From the NCBI GenBank assembly GCA_903813345.2, contig CAIIXF020000007.1:377730-441729 (forward strand): a stretch of 64,000 nt of DNA, given 5' to 3'. This document shows, piece by piece, positions 1-9,125 of the stretch (position 1 is its first letter; every line of letters starts with the position of its first letter). Source of the DNA: Owenia fusiformis. Its lineage: Eukaryota; Annelida; Polychaeta; Sabellida; Oweniidae. The notes under the pieces were generated by a model. It worked only from the letters and a program-made list of their open reading frames with translations. It was not told the DNA's origin and did not search any database. The position numbers were made by a program, and so were the translations under genes.

Positions 1-824
1 ATCTCTTTGTTCTGCCGATAAACCCATACAATCGGCGATCTAACAACATAAAAAGAATTCTAAAATACTCTGGAATGTATCGAGGTAGGTCATTTAATAG
101 TGCAATGCGTAGTCCATTCTCCGACATTGTAGAAAGACAGGCTTACCAATGAATCGGGCGTACGACCACAATCTAAAGGGGTCTTAGGATACGATAAATT
201 GGAAATACATATGTAGGTCTAAAAAACATTCACTCGATGAACAATTTACAAGTCTTGATCGAAAAAGAAGTATTTCAGCACTCTAATACTTACACGGATT
301 GATGATACTGATGTAAGACACAGTTAGAGACCAAAAGAAAGCCGCGGATTGACTTAAGGTGTCACTCCTGTAAATAGCACTTCCGGGTAGGACAGTGTTT
401 TTTAATACTTTAAAAACGAAGCCATGCCAACTTCAATGGTGTGTATAGTAGGTTTAAGTGTTTGCAATGTGGCCATTTGAGGTATGTCTGTAAAGCTGAG
501 GCCAAGTACTTTCTAAATGTGCCATTTTAAGAAAACAATCGCAAGAATATAGTCCCGTAAACTGGAACTACTTTATTCGTTAATTTTCATCGGTGAAGCA
601 GGGATTTTACCTAAAAATGAGTCCCTTTGTTGGCGTAGTGATATTTAAAAATCGAGACGCAAACCCTATGTTAAATATAGTGTCAAGATGAAGGTTATAT
701 ATAGGGGAACGCAGAAATATAGTCATTGTATGGGCTAGTTCGTTCGAAAATGGCTATATGTACCCCAGAACTTGAATTTCGTGATTTTTTTCAACATTTT
801 TCAATGATTTACCGTAGTGACACC
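1..824. other. No recognised feature
   Basis: AT-rich sequence with no long open frame, no recognisable repeat end and no RNA gene that I can see. It leads into the left arm of the palindrome that starts near 825. Confidence 0.5.
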
Positions 825-2130
825 TTAAGGTACCATGGAAGTTAACAGGAAATGACGAAACAGGAAGTGAAATTTTTTTTGCATTTTTAGACATTTTTTG
901 AACAAAGATAACAGAGTTATGGTTTGACCTCCAGTCAATTTAAGTATTTCCACATATCATTTACATGACTAGGATCACAATGTGCATGGTCAGAATGACC
1001 CTAAACATGATGAAATAACCTTTTTAGCCCTTTGAAAGTGTGACTGAAAAAAAGCTAAAAGTAGGAGCTAGGGAAGGTCACTGAACAGAATCTTTTGAAT
1101 TTTTCAGAAAATGTGCCTAATATAATGCTCACGCGGTCCTAACTTCGACCGTTAATTTGAATTTTTGACCTACCAGATGCTTGAAAATCAAGGATTGCGA
1201 GTCTCATAATGCACCGTTTTTCTTCAAACTTATACCATTAAAAGCAAAACAAAATTGCCTTTCTTTCGGTGCATTACTTTATTGTAAAGAGTCCCTCGTT
1301 CTACCAGCGTTTTGGTCCCCAACTATTAGAAGGCCTTCTTACAGCTGGGGACCAGAATGCCGCTGGAAGTTGAGACTATGTTTTAGAGAATATTGTATCA
1401 TCAGAAAGAGAATTTTGTTATGCTTTGAATGGAACAAGTTTGAAGAAAAACAGTGCAGTATGAGACTCGTAATCCTTGATTTTCAAACATCCGGTAGGTC
1501 AAAAATTCAAATTAAGGGTCGAAGTTAGGACCGCGTGATGCTCTAATTGATACAATCTTTGAAATCTTAGAAAATTGTCTTAAACAAAAATGGCGGTCAT
1601 AAAAAGGAAAATAGATCGCTTTTCAAATCAGTTTTTTCATTTTTTTCTTCTTTTTCTATGAATGATATCAAATTTTCAAAGATTGTATCATTAAGAGCAA
1701 TATATTGGGCACATTTTCTGAAAAATTCAAAAGATTCTGTTCAGTGACCTTTCTGGGTGCATTCATGCGCCTCTGGGCCTTTATTTATATATCTGAGATT
1801 TGTCATAGCTCTAGTGACCCTATCAAAACTCCGATAGTCAAATAAGTCATTAGAGCCGTGGATCCACGTCTATGACCTTTCCTACCTCCTACTTTTAGCT
1901 ATTTTTCAGTCACATTTTCATAGGGCTGAAAAGGTTATTTCATCATATTAAGGGTCATTCTGACCATGAACATTGTGATCCTTGACCTGTAAATGGTATT
2001 TGGAACTAGTTGAATTGACTGGAGGTCAAAACAGAACTCTGTTATCTTTGTTCAAAAATGTCTAAAAATGCAAAAAAAATTTGTCACTTCCTGTTTTGTC
2101 ATTTCCTGTTAACTTCCATAGCACCTTAAT
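825..2130. repeat. Large imperfect inverted repeat (foldback-like)
   Basis: The left arm, about 825-1215, reads as the reverse complement of about 1440-2130. Landmarks are the block with GGAAGTTAACAGGAAATG at the outer end and the block GGTCCTAACTTCGACC near the inner end. The right arm is longer because it holds a nested 161-bp inverted repeat (1539-1699) and about 110 bp of extra sequence near 1765-1880. The centre near 1300-1360 has its own short palindrome around GGTCCCCA. No transposase is visible. It could be a non-autonomous foldback element or a local inverted duplication. No target duplication was found. Confidence 0.75.
1539..1699. mobile_element. Small MITE-like inverted repeat nested in the palindrome arm
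   Basis: The ends are inverted copies of about 27 bp: TGCTCTAATTGATACAATC at the left and, on the other strand, TGCTCTTAATGATACAATC at the right. The segment is absent from the partner arm (about 1110-1135), so it arrived after the palindrome formed or was lost from the other arm. Target duplication is not clear. Confidence 0.6.
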
Positions 2131-2438
2131 TCGATTTCAAAGGTCACAATCATTCAGCTGTCCAAATGCTCCGTGGGAAAGCTATTATATCAAAATCCAA
2201 ATAGCTGTACCTTGACCTGTAAATGGTATTTGGAACTAGTTGAATTGACTGGAGGTCAAAACAGAACTCTGTTATCTTTGTTCAAAAATGTCTAAAAATG
2301 CAAAAAAAAATTGTCACTTCCTGTTTTGTCATTTCCTGTTAACTTCCATAGCACCTTAATTCGATTTCAAAGGTCACAATCATTCAGCTGTCCAAATGCT
2401 CCGTGGGAAAGCTATTATATCAAAATCCAAATAGCTTT
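1980..2438. repeat. Tandem duplication, two 230-bp units
   Basis: The segment starting CTTGACCTGTAAATGG at 1981 recurs at 2211. The two units are nearly identical over about 228 bp, including the outer end of the palindrome arm. The near identity indicates a recent duplication. A short open frame across the second unit has no protein resemblance and is not called. Confidence 0.85.
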
Positions 2439-3225
2439 CGCAGGAAGTAACTCTAAGTTAACCCAAAAAGGACTTGATACCACAGTCAGAGAGAATGTTC
2501 TGGCGAAAGGAGATTCTGGGATTTCAAATTCTTGAAGTTGGGAAACCCGGATGAAAAAAATGAAGTTACCTTTTTTAATTCCAGAATCTCTCCGAAATTA
2601 GCTCATCTTGGTGACTGTAAATTATACAGCTGTATTCAATGGAGTCTTGTCATATTCAATCAGCCTCAATTTTAAAGTGTATATTTTATTTTTAACGTGA
2701 TTTCATCGTTTTTTGTCGACTGGTAAGAATCCGCTGGGCTAATGGCAAGATGGATGACTTTTGACCTGACCTTGGCCGATGGCGGTGACGTCATCAATTT
2801 TATCTCGACGTTGATTGGTTCAATGATGATTGTTTGGGAAATTTGAATTTAGTTCTCGTAACCTCCCGTGACCTCCCGAATAGGTCACGTGACCTTGTGC
2901 CAGAAGTCCGACTTTTTTGTCAGTCGACCTGTTCAAAGTACATTTAGTAATAATTATCGCTTTTCAGAACAATTTAGGAAACAATAATTTCTATCTACGT
3001 CGATTACAAAGCATCTAAGGTACGTAAATTTATATGAACAACTGAGTCAATAGGGATAAATAGCCCAACGAGAGTCGGCGTTTTTGAAAAATACTTGGAT
3101 CTGGATGCCAGTCCTGTTATTGATATCATTCCCGTTCGAAGAACGTATTAGATGTCTGTGCTTGATACAATTTCCTGTGTGTCGGACAGACACTGAAGAA
3201 TATTTTTGCTAGGCCTAAGAAGTAG
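2439..3225. other. No gene seen
   Basis: Non-coding sequence with stop codons in all frames and no repeat structure that I can define. Confidence 0.5.
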
Positions 3226-3872
3226 CAGTGGCGTAGTGTCGTTTACGCAAAGTACGCAAATGCGTCCACTGGAACAATCCAATGTTTATCTGAATATTTG
3301 GAAATTCTAAATTTCTCAAGTTTTAATAAGCAAAGCCATTGTTCAACCTTATCATTTCACTTCAACCATAGAAATTAGGTGTTAATTTTAGTCCCGACAT
3401 GTCATTAATGATTCTTTCAAATTATACTCTCATAATTTCATGAATACTCTTATGTAATCCATATGACCTCCCCGTATTAAGTACACAATAGCTGCTCATG
3501 TGCCGAATCCAGCTCCAGTTTTGGCGTAAGTATCTTTTGAATTTAATGATGCAGACATCTTTTTGTTCAGTGTAAATTATTCAGGTAAGGTTTTTACAAT
3601 GATAATAGATTTTTTAAATGTTCAAAATTATTTTTGTGTAGAAATGGACCAGATTATGATGATCTACTTGGAGACGAGGCACTGCGTGATTGTTTGACTG
3701 ATCCAGGGAGAAAGCGACATTATATATTTTTGCTTGAATTTCTACAAGACTTATAATGAGTACTTATGAGTAAATTTCAAGTGGAAATGAATGCGTATCA
3801 GGTAAACCCCCCCCCCCCATCCCAATTTTGGAATTTTGCGTCCCCATGTAAAATTGCCACGCTACGCCACTG
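3226..3872. mobile_element. hAT-like non-autonomous DNA transposon
   Basis: The terminal inverted repeats are CAGTGGCGTAGTG at the left and, read from the other strand, CAGTGGCGTAGCG at the right. AGTAG flanks the element directly on both sides (3221-3225 and 3873-3877), giving a 5-bp target duplication. The CAGTGGCGTAG terminus is typical of hAT-superfamily elements, some of which make 5-bp duplications instead of 8. No transposase is present. Inside, 3643-3756 is a 38-codon open stretch ending in TAA and preceded by a TTTTTGTGTAG splice-acceptor-like site, and GTAAGT-type donors lie upstream. That stretch could be a captured exon or a transposase scrap. Confidence 0.7.
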
Positions 3873-4083
3873 AGTAGGGGTGCTTCGGTCAGTTACTAGA
3901 GTGAGTGAATTCCGGTGCTGACTGTCAGACTACCTCTAGAAGCTGCCATCTTCAAATCCAAGCTTCTGTGTATAAAATGTTAGACATGATAGAAGTAATA
4001 CTCACAATATCCAGGCCAAACTTTCGGAATTCTGTAAGCAGTTGGGAACTACGTCATCAATGTATGTGCTCCATGTAGGCTAG
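3873..4083. other. No gene seen
   Basis: Short single-copy-looking stretch between the hAT-like element and a possible promoter. It contains a half CRE (ACGTCA) near 4051. Confidence 0.4.
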
Positions 4084-4195
4084 TGACGTCATCCAGGAGT
4101 ATATGAAAAGTCCATCAAAGAAAGCAGTGTTTCTCATTTCTCTCAATCACTACTCTGCAGTCTATTCTTTGACATGGCACTGGCTAAATGTAAGT
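4084..4195 (+). promoter_or_regulatory. Possible promoter with CRE and short first exon
   Basis: A perfect CRE palindrome TGACGTCA lies at 4084-4091, followed by a TATA-like GTATATGAAAAG. Near 4174 an ATG opens a very short frame (Met-Ala-Leu-Ala-Lys) that runs into a consensus splice donor, AAAT then GTAAGT, at 4190. This resembles a promoter plus a first coding exon on the + strand, but no downstream exon was found before the minisatellite element. It may be a displaced host gene start or coincidence. Confidence 0.25.
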
Positions 4196-4341
4196 ATATT
4201 TCATTAAGGAACAGCTAGAAAATAAAAGTTTGGTAAAAAATTGCTATAGGCGGCACAGTGATCTCCCCAGGATTTTTTCTCTGGTGGGTGCATTTTTTTC
4301 TGGCAAATATTTGCCACTCGCTTCGCTCGCAGTGGGGTCAA

Positions 4342-5505
4342 CCCAGTTGTCCGAAACCCAGTTCTCCGAAACCCAGTTTTCCGAAACCCAGTTGTCCGAA
4401 ACCCAGTTCTCCGAAACCCAGTTTTCCGAAACCCAGTTGTCCGAAACCCAGTTGTCCGAAAATTAGGGGATCTTATTTGAAAAATACAATTTTTTTAAAC
4501 GAATCTCGTTGTCGCAACCTCTGCGAATCACAACATAACATTGGAATAACGTTGACATCATTGCAAAATTAGGCTAAATATGCGAAGTCATTGTAAAATG
4601 GCGTTTACACAACATACATAGATAGGGGTCTACAATTTTTAAACCAATTTTCTTTATGGCCCATGGGCCTTTTTTGAGAGGGAACAACATTTTTCCAATG
4701 GGTGATGAGCGTTCATAAAAGGAAAAATAGCTTTCCCAAGCCAGTGGGCATTTATTTAGTAAAGCCTTGACATGTACATCTTTTGAAACCAAAACTTATT
4801 CTTCATTTACGTACTCTGTTCGAGAAATAGAGATTAAAAGGATGAAGTGAGTACATGGCGAAAATGAAACTTCTTGCGAATGGGAGAACATCCATTTTGA
4901 TACGAGGACAGCCTGCCTTCGTTTCCAGTTGATCCCAAGTGATTAAGTTAAGAATGTTTTGTTCTTTTACGATTTGATAAAATACAGAGACTAAGAAATT
5001 AAATGCGACGAAATATTTTGACAACGTAATATGTATACTGTTTTATTCTTAAAGTACTATATGCGTAAACTTATTTTATCTGTTTCAAAATGATTCATTT
5101 TATTTTGCCTATATAAAAGAGATTGAAGAAGATAAGATAAACTGTTCCGTAATATATATTGTGTTTTGATAACTTTTTTTTAGAATCACAATGTAAAATA
5201 AATCCCCCGTTCCTGCCATTCTGGTAACGCGTGCAATGGATGCAATTCAAAGTGAGAGAGAGATCTATGAACATCAGAATGCGTCCATGTCATTAATTTG
5301 GCCAAATACATGGCATGAAACTGGCCTAAGCTTAGTACGGTTCCCCTTTCTCTGGTAAATTATGACTATTTTTCGGAGTAATGGGTTTCGGACAAGTGGG
5401 TTTCGGACAACTGGGTTTCGGAGAACTGGGTTTCGGACAACTGGGTTTCGGACAACTGGGTTTCGGACAACTGGGTTTCGGACAACTGGGTTTCGGACAA
5501 CTGGG
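4342..5505. repeat. Inverted pair of 15-bp minisatellites with unique core
   Basis: Eight units of CCCAGTTNTCCGAAA run from 4342 to 4461. Nine units of the reverse complement, TTTCGGACAACTGGG, run from 5371 to 5505. The 0.9 kb between them is unrelated AT-rich sequence without a convincing gene. The mirror placement gives the segment long terminal inverted repeats made of minisatellite, a form seen in some non-autonomous elements. The open frames across the arrays are translations of the repeat. The outer flanks both carry CGCTTCGCTCGCA in the same orientation. Confidence 0.8.
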
Positions 5506-5623
5506 GTGCACCCGCTCGCAGTTATAAAAATCATGAAAATATTCGCCGCTCGCTTCGCTCGCACCTCACAAACTATCTTCGTCTCCTCAGAGGCCATGAT
5601 GACCCCAGATACAGGCTCTAAAT

Positions 5624-5902
5624 TAGTTCAACAAGTTAAACCTAGTCTGGGCCTTATTTCTCATCTGACATATCTTGTGGCCCGCCCTAGGTTTAACGTC
5701 CGTGCCTATTCAGCCCTTGATGCAAAAATTTTAATGGTGGCCTATGGTAGCGCATAGAATTTCATGCGCGTTTAATTCATAACTGGTAGTGAGAATTTGC
5801 ATCAAATAAAGGCATAGCACGGAAGTTAAACCCAACCACGGTAACAAGAACATTCAGATTAATAAATGAAAGCCGTGGTATTGGGTTTAACTTGTTGAAC
5901 TA
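5624..5902. mobile_element. MULE-like MITE, 279 bp
   Basis: Perfect 19-bp terminal inverted repeats, TAGTTCAACAAGTTAAACC, bound the element. The nine bases GCTCTAAAT precede it at 5615-5623 and follow it at 5903-5911. A 9-bp target duplication points to the Mutator (MULE) superfamily. The inside has no coding capacity. The perfect ends and perfect duplication suggest a fairly recent insertion. Confidence 0.85.
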
Positions 5903-5911
5903 GCTCTAAAT

Positions 5912-6248
5912 AGGCAACTTCCATCGCCCCTAGGGCAAAGTAGGGCAATTTCGTGATTATATGATATGCGTGTCTTCAATGATATATGTAGTAATGCTTT
6001 ACCTGTGAACACGTTCCAAACTTTTGCAAATGTTTATTTATTTGCTTGCTAATGCGATCCCGTTGAAATTATTGAAAAACATATTGCCATGACGAAGTAA
6101 TTGCACATTTTGTGTATATGGCAACGTGTAGGACAAATTCGTTAAATGTAGGGCAATTTCGACGATAGGAGGGCAATTTCGTTATTGGAATAAAATGTTG
6201 TTAAAAACGAATTTACATTTTTTTCACTATCAAAAGGGTGAACTGTGA
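5912..6248. other. No gene; short interspersed AGGGCAATTTCG repeats
   Basis: The motif AGGGCAATTTCG occurs three times between about 5940 and 6180. Nothing else is recognisable. This is the left flank of gypsy element G1, and its last bases before G1 lead into the ATATT target site. Confidence 0.5.
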
Positions 6249-6253
6249 ATATT

Positions 6254-7978
6254 ATAAAATACTATCCAATAACCCGGAAGTGAATTATAGAAATATAGGT
6301 AGCGTGAGCCAGAACAAAGGGAAATTGGACTAGTACTTCATAAGAAATTACTAATGAGGTAAGTGATGAATCGGTGTCGGGAATATGATAGAATGATAGG
6401 TCTAGTGTAAAAGGGTGAAGTTACAAGGTGAAATATAAACCTACACAAATACAACACAGCAAGCTAAAAAGAATAAGGGATTAGGTACTTTAAATATCAC
6501 CACACCAACTACCAACTAATAGTAAATCACACAAGAAATATATTCATTCAATAAAGTCTATTCTATTATACTTGCGTTTCATGTCACAACTGAAATATAT
6601 ATGTACAATGCGAATAAATAGTATTTAAATTATATAGATTATAATTTACATAAATGCTTAGTGTCTTTAAATCTATTAGGATGAAATTAATCTCAATAAC
6701 GCTGAAATCTGCAGTCTGATAAAATGTCTTCAAAATTATGACCGGGATACTACTTCAAATCAGAAGAGAATTGCCAACAACGATCTTGTAATAAAGTTGA
6801 ATTTTATGCCCTCTATAAATTCAGTCGGGAACTAATAGCATGAAAAGTGACGTCAGATATGCGTTAAAAGCCCGAACGAGATTTCGATAAATGGGAAAGA
6901 GCTGTGAACTTTCAACCGTCAAAGACTAAGGATGTTATTTTAAACACCAGAGGTGCGAACTCAATGGAATGTGCCCGTAAGGACTTCTTTCAATTACAAT
7001 CAAATTCAAGTTCAAGTTAAAAGCTGTCTAGGATACAATAATCCACAAAGATGCTCAAGTTTTATGAATGAATCTAGACTTCAAAAGTGACGTATGTGAT
7101 CACGTGACTAAGTCGTCTGCTTTCCCCAAAGTTATGATTTAATTTGACCAATAATTCCCTTAATTGATAACGTGAATCTCTATTCTGTACTATCTTGAAC
7201 CTTCCCAGCATATGGGCTTATCAGGACAAACTCCCAATCTTGTTCAACTGTTACAGACTGCAGATAACACCGTTAGGAAATACGTGCGGGAAAAATGAAA
7301 GTTTTGAAATGTTTTCTCAAAGTTCAATTATCGATCAATATTACTGTCTTAAATCTCTTCACTCCCTAATGGAATGCTATAGATTTCTATACAGTACTGA
7401 AAATCAACTTACCCAAACGCCAACACCCCGTTTTCTGTCAAAGATCACGTTCATAGCTCAACCGATCAAATCTAAGGATACTGTGCTGTCAGGCTGTAGC
7501 GAGTATTTTCCGAATCTTAGGTTCAGCAGTGCAGGAATTGTTACATTGTATCCGCGAAAGACACTTGTTTATATAGCAACAGATGGACATACGCAATCTT
7601 GGAGACGACGTAGGTAAAAATATATGTAATGTTGCTAAAAATGGGATATTACCAAGGTTTTTAGAGCTACGTAGGGTAGAAAAAAGGGCAGAAAGAGCAG
7701 CTTATTGGACAAGAATTATGAGGTAGGGACTGAGAAAATGATGTCACTTTGAAAAGTGACGCAAAGTTGAGACTGCAAATTCAGCGTTTTACAATGATAA
7801 ATAGGTTTTTTCTATAAATATACTGGCTCTGATACGATGGTCCAGGTCTACGTATTGCAATAATATGATCATGTTAAAGGGACATGATATGGTTTAATAC
7901 TGATTATAGATATTAAAGGGGCACACACTGATTAAATATGTTATAATAAAATAGCTATATACAGGGTGGGTCTCTACA
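6254..7978 (-). repeat. G1 3' LTR
   Basis: 1725-bp long terminal repeat, read on the minus strand from TGTAGAGACCC to GTATTTTAT. It is nearly identical to the copy at 21265-22981. It includes an E-box ATCACGTGAC near 7099 and an ETS-type CCGGAAGT near 6273. An open stretch on the opposite strand (about 7195-7617) and a second one after it (7586-7726) are present but show no sign of selection. Confidence 0.92.
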
Positions 7979-7992
7979 ACTACCCCCCTCTT
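7979..7992 (-). promoter_or_regulatory. G1 polypurine tract
   Basis: The minus strand reads AAGAGGGGGGTAG immediately before the 3' LTR, the expected place and composition for the plus-strand primer of a retroelement. The G2, G3 and G4 units have an equivalent purine run at the same place. Confidence 0.8.
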
Positions 7993-8148
7993 AAAAATTC
8001 AGGTTTGTCCTCAAACACAAAAGTAGAATCATCATTATAACCACCTAATAGCAGCAGTTAATAGTGCTAAAATTACAGAAAACAATATTTCAAAATAAAT
8101 AACAATGTATTCTGAGCGTTAAAACGCTAGATCATCAATCATTATCAT

Positions 8149-8733
8149 TCAATCAAAGTTCAGCAGTAAATCAACGTCTATATGGTCATCTATATCTCCC
8201 AGGTCGGCCCCTCCGAGCAGGTTCTCTATTTCTTCAGCAGTCAAGCCCAAAACAGGTTCTGCACTCCCGGCCTTCAGTCCCCGAACTTGAGGTTGGTCAC
8301 CATTCGCAGCCTCACGCTCCTCTCGGGGATGCACGGCGGCTTGGAGCTGGGGCGTCGAGATCGACGCGGGATCGACCCCCAGCTCCTGCCCCGTGCCATC
8401 CCCCCCGACCTCTGTCCTTTCTTTCTCCACCTGGGGATGCACGGCGGCTTGGAGCCGGGGCGCCGAGATCGATGCGGGATCGACCCCCAGCTCCTGGCCC
8501 GTGCCATCCCCCTCGTCCTCTGCCCTCTTCTTCTTCCGTGAGGGCTCTTCCGTCCCCAGGTTGAGGTGCCTCCGCCGGTGGAAGGCGAGCTCCTCAACCT
8601 GGGCAGGGGTGAACATCTGTGGGCAGTCGCCCACCCCACAGGCTATAGTGTTATCATGGGCGTTCGCCCTGTGGAGTTGCCAGTCCCCCTGGCTCACAAA
8701 CTGGGCAAGGCAGCGATAGGGCCGCCCGGGCAC
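8149..8733 (-). CDS. G1 accessory ORF: zinc-finger-like, basic patch, acidic tail
   Basis: Roughly 194 residues, between pol and the 3' LTR. The N-terminus has Cys/His residues in a zinc-finger-like arrangement: a first set ending in DWQLHRANAHD, then CGVGDC followed by HRRRH about 15 residues later. A basic patch (RKKKR) near residue 67 could be a nuclear localisation signal. The middle holds two near-copies of an ELGVDPASIS segment, and the C-terminus is acidic and leucine-rich (DIDDHIDVDLLLNFD). Related ORFs occupy the same place in G2, G3 and G4. A splice-acceptor-like TTTTATTTTCTTTTAG lies just upstream (AG at 8769-8770), suggesting expression from a spliced RNA. The composition resembles a small transcriptional activator. 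The function is inference and I know of no named homologue. Confidence 0.7.
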   Translation of the reverse strand: MPGRPYRCLAQFVSQGDWQLHRANAHDNTIACGVGDCPQMFTPAQVEELAFHRRRHLNLGTEEPSRKKKRAEDEGDGTGQELGVDPASISAPRLQAAVHPQVEKERTEVGGDGTGQELGVDPASISTPQLQAAVHPREEREAANGDQPQVRGLKAGSAEPVLGLTAEEIENLLGGADLGDIDDHIDVDLLLNFD

Positions 8734-9125
8734 CCATCCTCTGGTGGGTCAGCTGACATCTGGCAGACCTAAAAGAAAATAAAACTCTTACCTTCTCACC
8801 CTACTAGAAAGGTTTTTAGTATTTTTATACGAACCTCCTCTAGGATCTCAAGGTACTAGTTTTCTTTGATATTCAATTAATACATAAGTACTCGACAATA
8901 TTGAACTAGAATGAACATCTTTTCATCCCTTTTTCAATCTATTCAAGTCTTTAAAAGTTAATCCTCTACGATCAAAAAAGGGCTAAAAGAAAGTTTATAA
9001 GGACGGGTACAAGCCATAAGCACAAGCTAAATCACTTTAAATATAATCGTGAAAGTAATATAGGATAAATGTACATGATAAGAATATTAAGGCACTTGAC
9101 TCGACTTATGAATTCTGAAGTGAGA

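Noticed and set aside
4230-4572. Open frames with LSETQF or FPKPSC repeats, and the opposite-strand VVRNP repeats near 5274-5757
   Set aside because: They are translations of the 15-bp minisatellite, whose length is a multiple of three.
7195-7617. 140-codon open stretch on the + strand inside the G1 3' LTR, repeated at 22198-22620
   Set aside because: It is antisense to the element, needs a TTG start, has no protein resemblance, and recurs only because the LTR is duplicated.
7586-7726. 47-codon ATG frame antisense in the LTR, with a counterpart near 45990-46137
   Set aside because: By hand comparison of the two LTR types, 9 of 12 differences change the residue, which is about what drift gives. 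No selection is visible.
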